A stretch of 15,590 bases of DNA from positions 1 through 15,590 of the forward strand of contig JBLHGN010000062.1 in the NCBI GenBank assembly GCA_047616325.1, given 5' to 3'. Each line of letters opens with the position of its first letter. Position 1 is the stretch's first letter. The stretch comes from JBLHGN01 sp047616325. Lineage in GTDB: Bacteria; Pseudomonadota; Gammaproteobacteria; Pseudomonadales; Cellvibrionaceae. Below are positions 13,240 to 15,590 of the stretch, one piece after another. A model generated the notes under the pieces. It did not search any database. It had not been told where the DNA came from and was given only the letters and a program-made list of their open reading frames with translations. A program made the translations under genes and the position numbers.

Positions 13240-15590
13240 TCAAAATAAGCCCTGTTGAGGCCCTGCTATCTCATCAAAGGAAATCCCCAGAAAATGAGTT
13301 ATACCATCCACAATAGGTTGTATTTGGCGTTCTATGTATCGCTCGTAATCCAAAACAGAGCTTTGATATTCCACTGGTTCTGGGCCATTCACTGTCATTA
13401 CGTAGCGAATCCAGCCACCACGAGCATATCGCGCTGAAAGACCTTCTTTTTTACGCCGAGCATCAGCAATTCGTGCCGCGTGAACATGAGGCGGCACGTT
13501 GCGCCGATAGTCATCGAGCTTGCGCCGAATGCGTTTTCGATATACCAAGTCTGGGTCGCGATTTCCATGGCGGATCTCCTCAACAATCGCTCGGATATAT
13601 TCTTGGTAGGGCTCATCGTAGAAAATGCGTCGATAGAGTTCGCGCTGAAAGTTTCTGGCCACCACCGTCCAGTCTGTTCGCACAGTTTCTAGCCCTTTAA
13701 ACACCAAAGCGCTGTCTTGCCCTGGCTTACCCCCCAACACACGTCCCGCATATCTTTTTTTACTGCCCACTTCGGAGCCACGGATTGTTGGCATAATAAA
13801 ATGAGAAAATCCAATCTCGTACTCCAATTCCAAATACGACGTAATGTTATAGCTCCCTTTCAGGTGTTTTTTCCACCAGGCATTAAGATCCTTGGCGAGA
13901 CGATGTCCCACGTCTCTGAGTTCCAAAGGTTCCCGATCTGAGGGTTCGCTTGCATTGTCATCATGTCTCGCACTAGGTATCGCAACGAACACTGAATCGG
14001 TATCGCCATATATCACCTTAAATCCCTTTTCCTCGATAAGCTGTTTGGTCTTATTTAATATTTGATGACCACGAAGGGTGATAGAGCTTGGCAAACGTGA
14101 ATCAAAAAAACGACAACCTGGGGTGCCGAGTACGCCATAAAAAGAATTCATTAATATTTTTACGGCTTGCGACATTGCATTATTTTTTTCTAGTTTGGCA
14201 CGATCTCTGGCCAGCCACAACTCGTCGATAATACCCGGTAATATGCACGTGTCACGGCTAAATGCGGCACCGTTAAAGCCGGGTACACACACACTCAAAT
14301 CGACATTTTGGGTTTCCAACTTATCGTTTGTAAGCGTTTGGGAACCGAGCTTATCGCCACACAGTTTTTCACCACACGCCCTGGCTAAAGGGTCTATTTT
14401 GAAGGTGCGAATAATACTCGGATATAGGCTTTTAAAGTCTAGCACGAGTACGTTGCGATACAGGCCTGGCTGAGACTCCATGACAAACCCGCCGGGGCTA
14501 CCGACGCCGACCGGGTCGTCTTGCAGTGAGGGTGCAACAAAACCAGCGCGGTGCAAGCGAGGCAGGTAACGATTGTCGAAAGCGGCTACCGAACCCCCGA
14601 ATCTATCCATGGCGAGACCAGTTAGTCGCGCGCGCTCAAGAGAAAAATAGAGTAATTGGGTGTGGCAAAAAATCTCCCACACAAGCTGACAGTCTTCCAT
14701 GTTATACGCCGCCAAAGCCACTTTGTTCGTGCTAAATAATTCACCAATCTCTTCGCAGCGATTATCCACATCGTGTATAAGCTTACCTCGATTTAAAAGA
14801 TTAGAAGCCACTGAATCCAGCGAAAAGCTTTCAAAAGAAAATGTAGCTGACTTTAATGCGTCGATACCATCCAGAACTGAACGACCGGGAACGGTGAGGG
14901 TAAAATGCTGTTCATCAATTTTTGATTGTCGCCAATCCAACAATGTCGACGCTCGACCCAGGCGGAGTTTGGTACTGAGGCTATCGGCTTTACGCTGCAA
15001 AAATCGAAAATCAAAATTTATTACATTCCAACCTATCACGATGTCGGGATCGCATTGTTGAAACCATCGAATAAATCGCCGTAATAGTACCGCCTCGGTG
15101 TCACAGTACTTTATTACTGAAGCCACAGATTGCTGCTCTGCCGAAATTGGGCCATCATCACCCTGCTCACCCAACATAAAAACAATGCGTTGGCGGGGTA
15201 CTTGTGCGTGAGCTTCCTGGTTTGTGCCGTGCAAGACATTGCCATCGTATCGATAACAGAGTATGGCTATAGAAAATAAAACTTCTCCCTGCATCGATGT
15301 CTCTATATCCAAAGAGACAACCTTTAACGCCGGAACGAAATCCGATGGTTTGATACTTGGATTTCTAAACTCAAGGTAAGCGCCACTTTCGAGGGCTTTC
15401 CCATGTAAACGTACTCCACCCGTAATAAAGCGCTCCATTAAAAATCTGTCGGCCGGCTGAATATCGGCTTCTAGGGGCGTAAGACCCTGTTGCTTTAAAA
15501 ACTCCCTCGCCTGATATAGATCGCGTTGACGGGCAAAATATATGGCATGAACACTTTCGTGACTAAAAGACTTAAGCGCCAGGGCACGGC
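13240..15590 (-). CDS. polB: DNA polymerase II (5' end beyond the window)
   Basis: PolB is a B-family replicative-type polymerase with 3'-5' proofreading, used in DNA-damage tolerance. Exonuclease motifs are SLDIET (Exo I), NVINFDFR (Exo II) and YNMEDC (Exo III). Polymerase motifs are DFKSLYPSI (A), KILMNSFYGVLG (B) and YGDTDS (C, at 13993-14010), with GSKKRYAG nearby. All catalytic acids are present. The C-terminus ends QQGLF, a QxxLF sliding-clamp-binding motif like that of the E. coli enzyme. The frame stays open past the internal Met at 15438 to the edge at 15590. It adds 50 codons that align with E. coli PolB (LKSF, then EADIQPADRFLMERF), so about 65 N-terminal residues lie outside. A 15-20 residue repetitive insertion follows motif A. 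The SOS (LexA) box known for polB would lie outside the window. Confidence 0.96.
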   Translation of the reverse strand, partial: RALALKSFSHESVHAIYFARQRDLYQAREFLKQQGLTPLEADIQPADRFLMERFITGGVRLHGKALESGAYLEFRNPSIKPSDFVPALKVVSLDIETSMQGEVLFSIAILCYRYDGNVLHGTNQEAHAQVPRQRIVFMLGEQGDDGPISAEQQSVASVIKYCDTEAVLLRRFIRWFQQCDPDIVIGWNVINFDFRFLQRKADSLSTKLRLGRASTLLDWRQSKIDEQHFTLTVPGRSVLDGIDALKSATFSFESFSLDSVASNLLNRGKLIHDVDNRCEEIGELFSTNKVALAAYNMEDCQLVWEIFCHTQLLYFSLERARLTGLAMDRFGGSVAAFDNRYLPRLHRAGFVAPSLQDDPVGVGSPGGFVMESQPGLYRNVLVLDFKSLYPSIIRTFKIDPLARACGEKLCGDKLGSQTLTNDKLETQNVDLSVCVPGFNGAAFSRDTCILPGIIDELWLARDRAKLEKNNAMSQAVKILMNSFYGVLGTPGCRFFDSRLPSSITLRGHQILNKTKQLIEEKGFKVIYGDTDSVFVAIPSARHDDNASEPSDREPLELRDVGHRLAKDLNAWWKKHLKGSYNITSYLELEYEIGFSHFIMPTIRGSEVGSKKRYAGRVLGGKPGQDSALVFKGLETVRTDWTVVARNFQRELYRRIFYDEPYQEYIRAIVEEIRHGNRDPDLVYRKRIRRKLDDYRRNVPPHVHAARIADARRKKEGLSARYARGGWIRYVMTVNGPEPVEYQSSVLDYERYIERQIQPIVDGITHFLGISFDEIAGPQQGLF

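Overview
The window looks like chromosomal DNA from a marine-type gammaproteobacterium of the Pseudomonadales/Cellvibrionales kind. This rests on the gene set: a lysyl-type EF-P pathway, a FimX-type c-di-GMP receptor beside serB and a YtjB/AhpA-family membrane protein, DNA polymerase II, a polar-type flagellin and a DUF4404 protein. I recall the same fimX-serB neighbourhood in Pseudomonas aeruginosa. The species cannot be fixed from the sequence. I see no insertion sequence, prophage, CRISPR array, rRNA or tRNA; the window reads as core chromosome with lineage-specific additions.

Layout. 72-2673: a complete EF-P beta-lysylation module, with efp and epmA on the minus strand and epmB divergent from them across a 49-bp gap. 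2674-3001: a 328-bp gap with short tandem duplications and an 11-codon reading frame that overlaps the next start codon. 3002-6938: two plus-strand genes, a 578-aa protein with a PilZ-like C-terminal region and a FimX homologue whose REC, GGDEF and EAL domains all look catalytically dead. 7006-8223: serB, convergent with fimX. 8445-9575: a YtjB/AhpA-family membrane protein, divergent from serB across a gap that holds a perfect 21-bp palindrome. 9838-11568: a PlsC plus OlsB/hemolysin-type acyltransferase fusion, resembling the ornithine-lipid synthase OlsF. 11807-12073: a DUF4404 protein. 12216-13046 (minus): a short flagellin. 13240 to the right edge (minus): polB, cut by the window so that roughly its first 65 codons are missing.

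How the genes work together. EpmB makes (R)-beta-lysine, EpmA attaches it to Lys34 of EF-P, and modified EF-P relieves ribosome stalling at polyproline. The PilZ-like protein and FimX probably form a c-di-GMP sensing pair for type IV pilus motility; the flagellin adds a second motility component. SerB makes serine. The acyltransferase fusion probably makes phosphorus-free aminolipid. PolB serves DNA-damage tolerance.

The points most worth a second look are the PilZ-like FimX neighbour, the degenerate nucleotide-cyclase-like domain in the YtjB/AhpA-family protein, the 21-bp palindrome, the efp-epmA intercistronic hairpin and the OlsF-like fusion. I found no strong candidate for an entirely new system.
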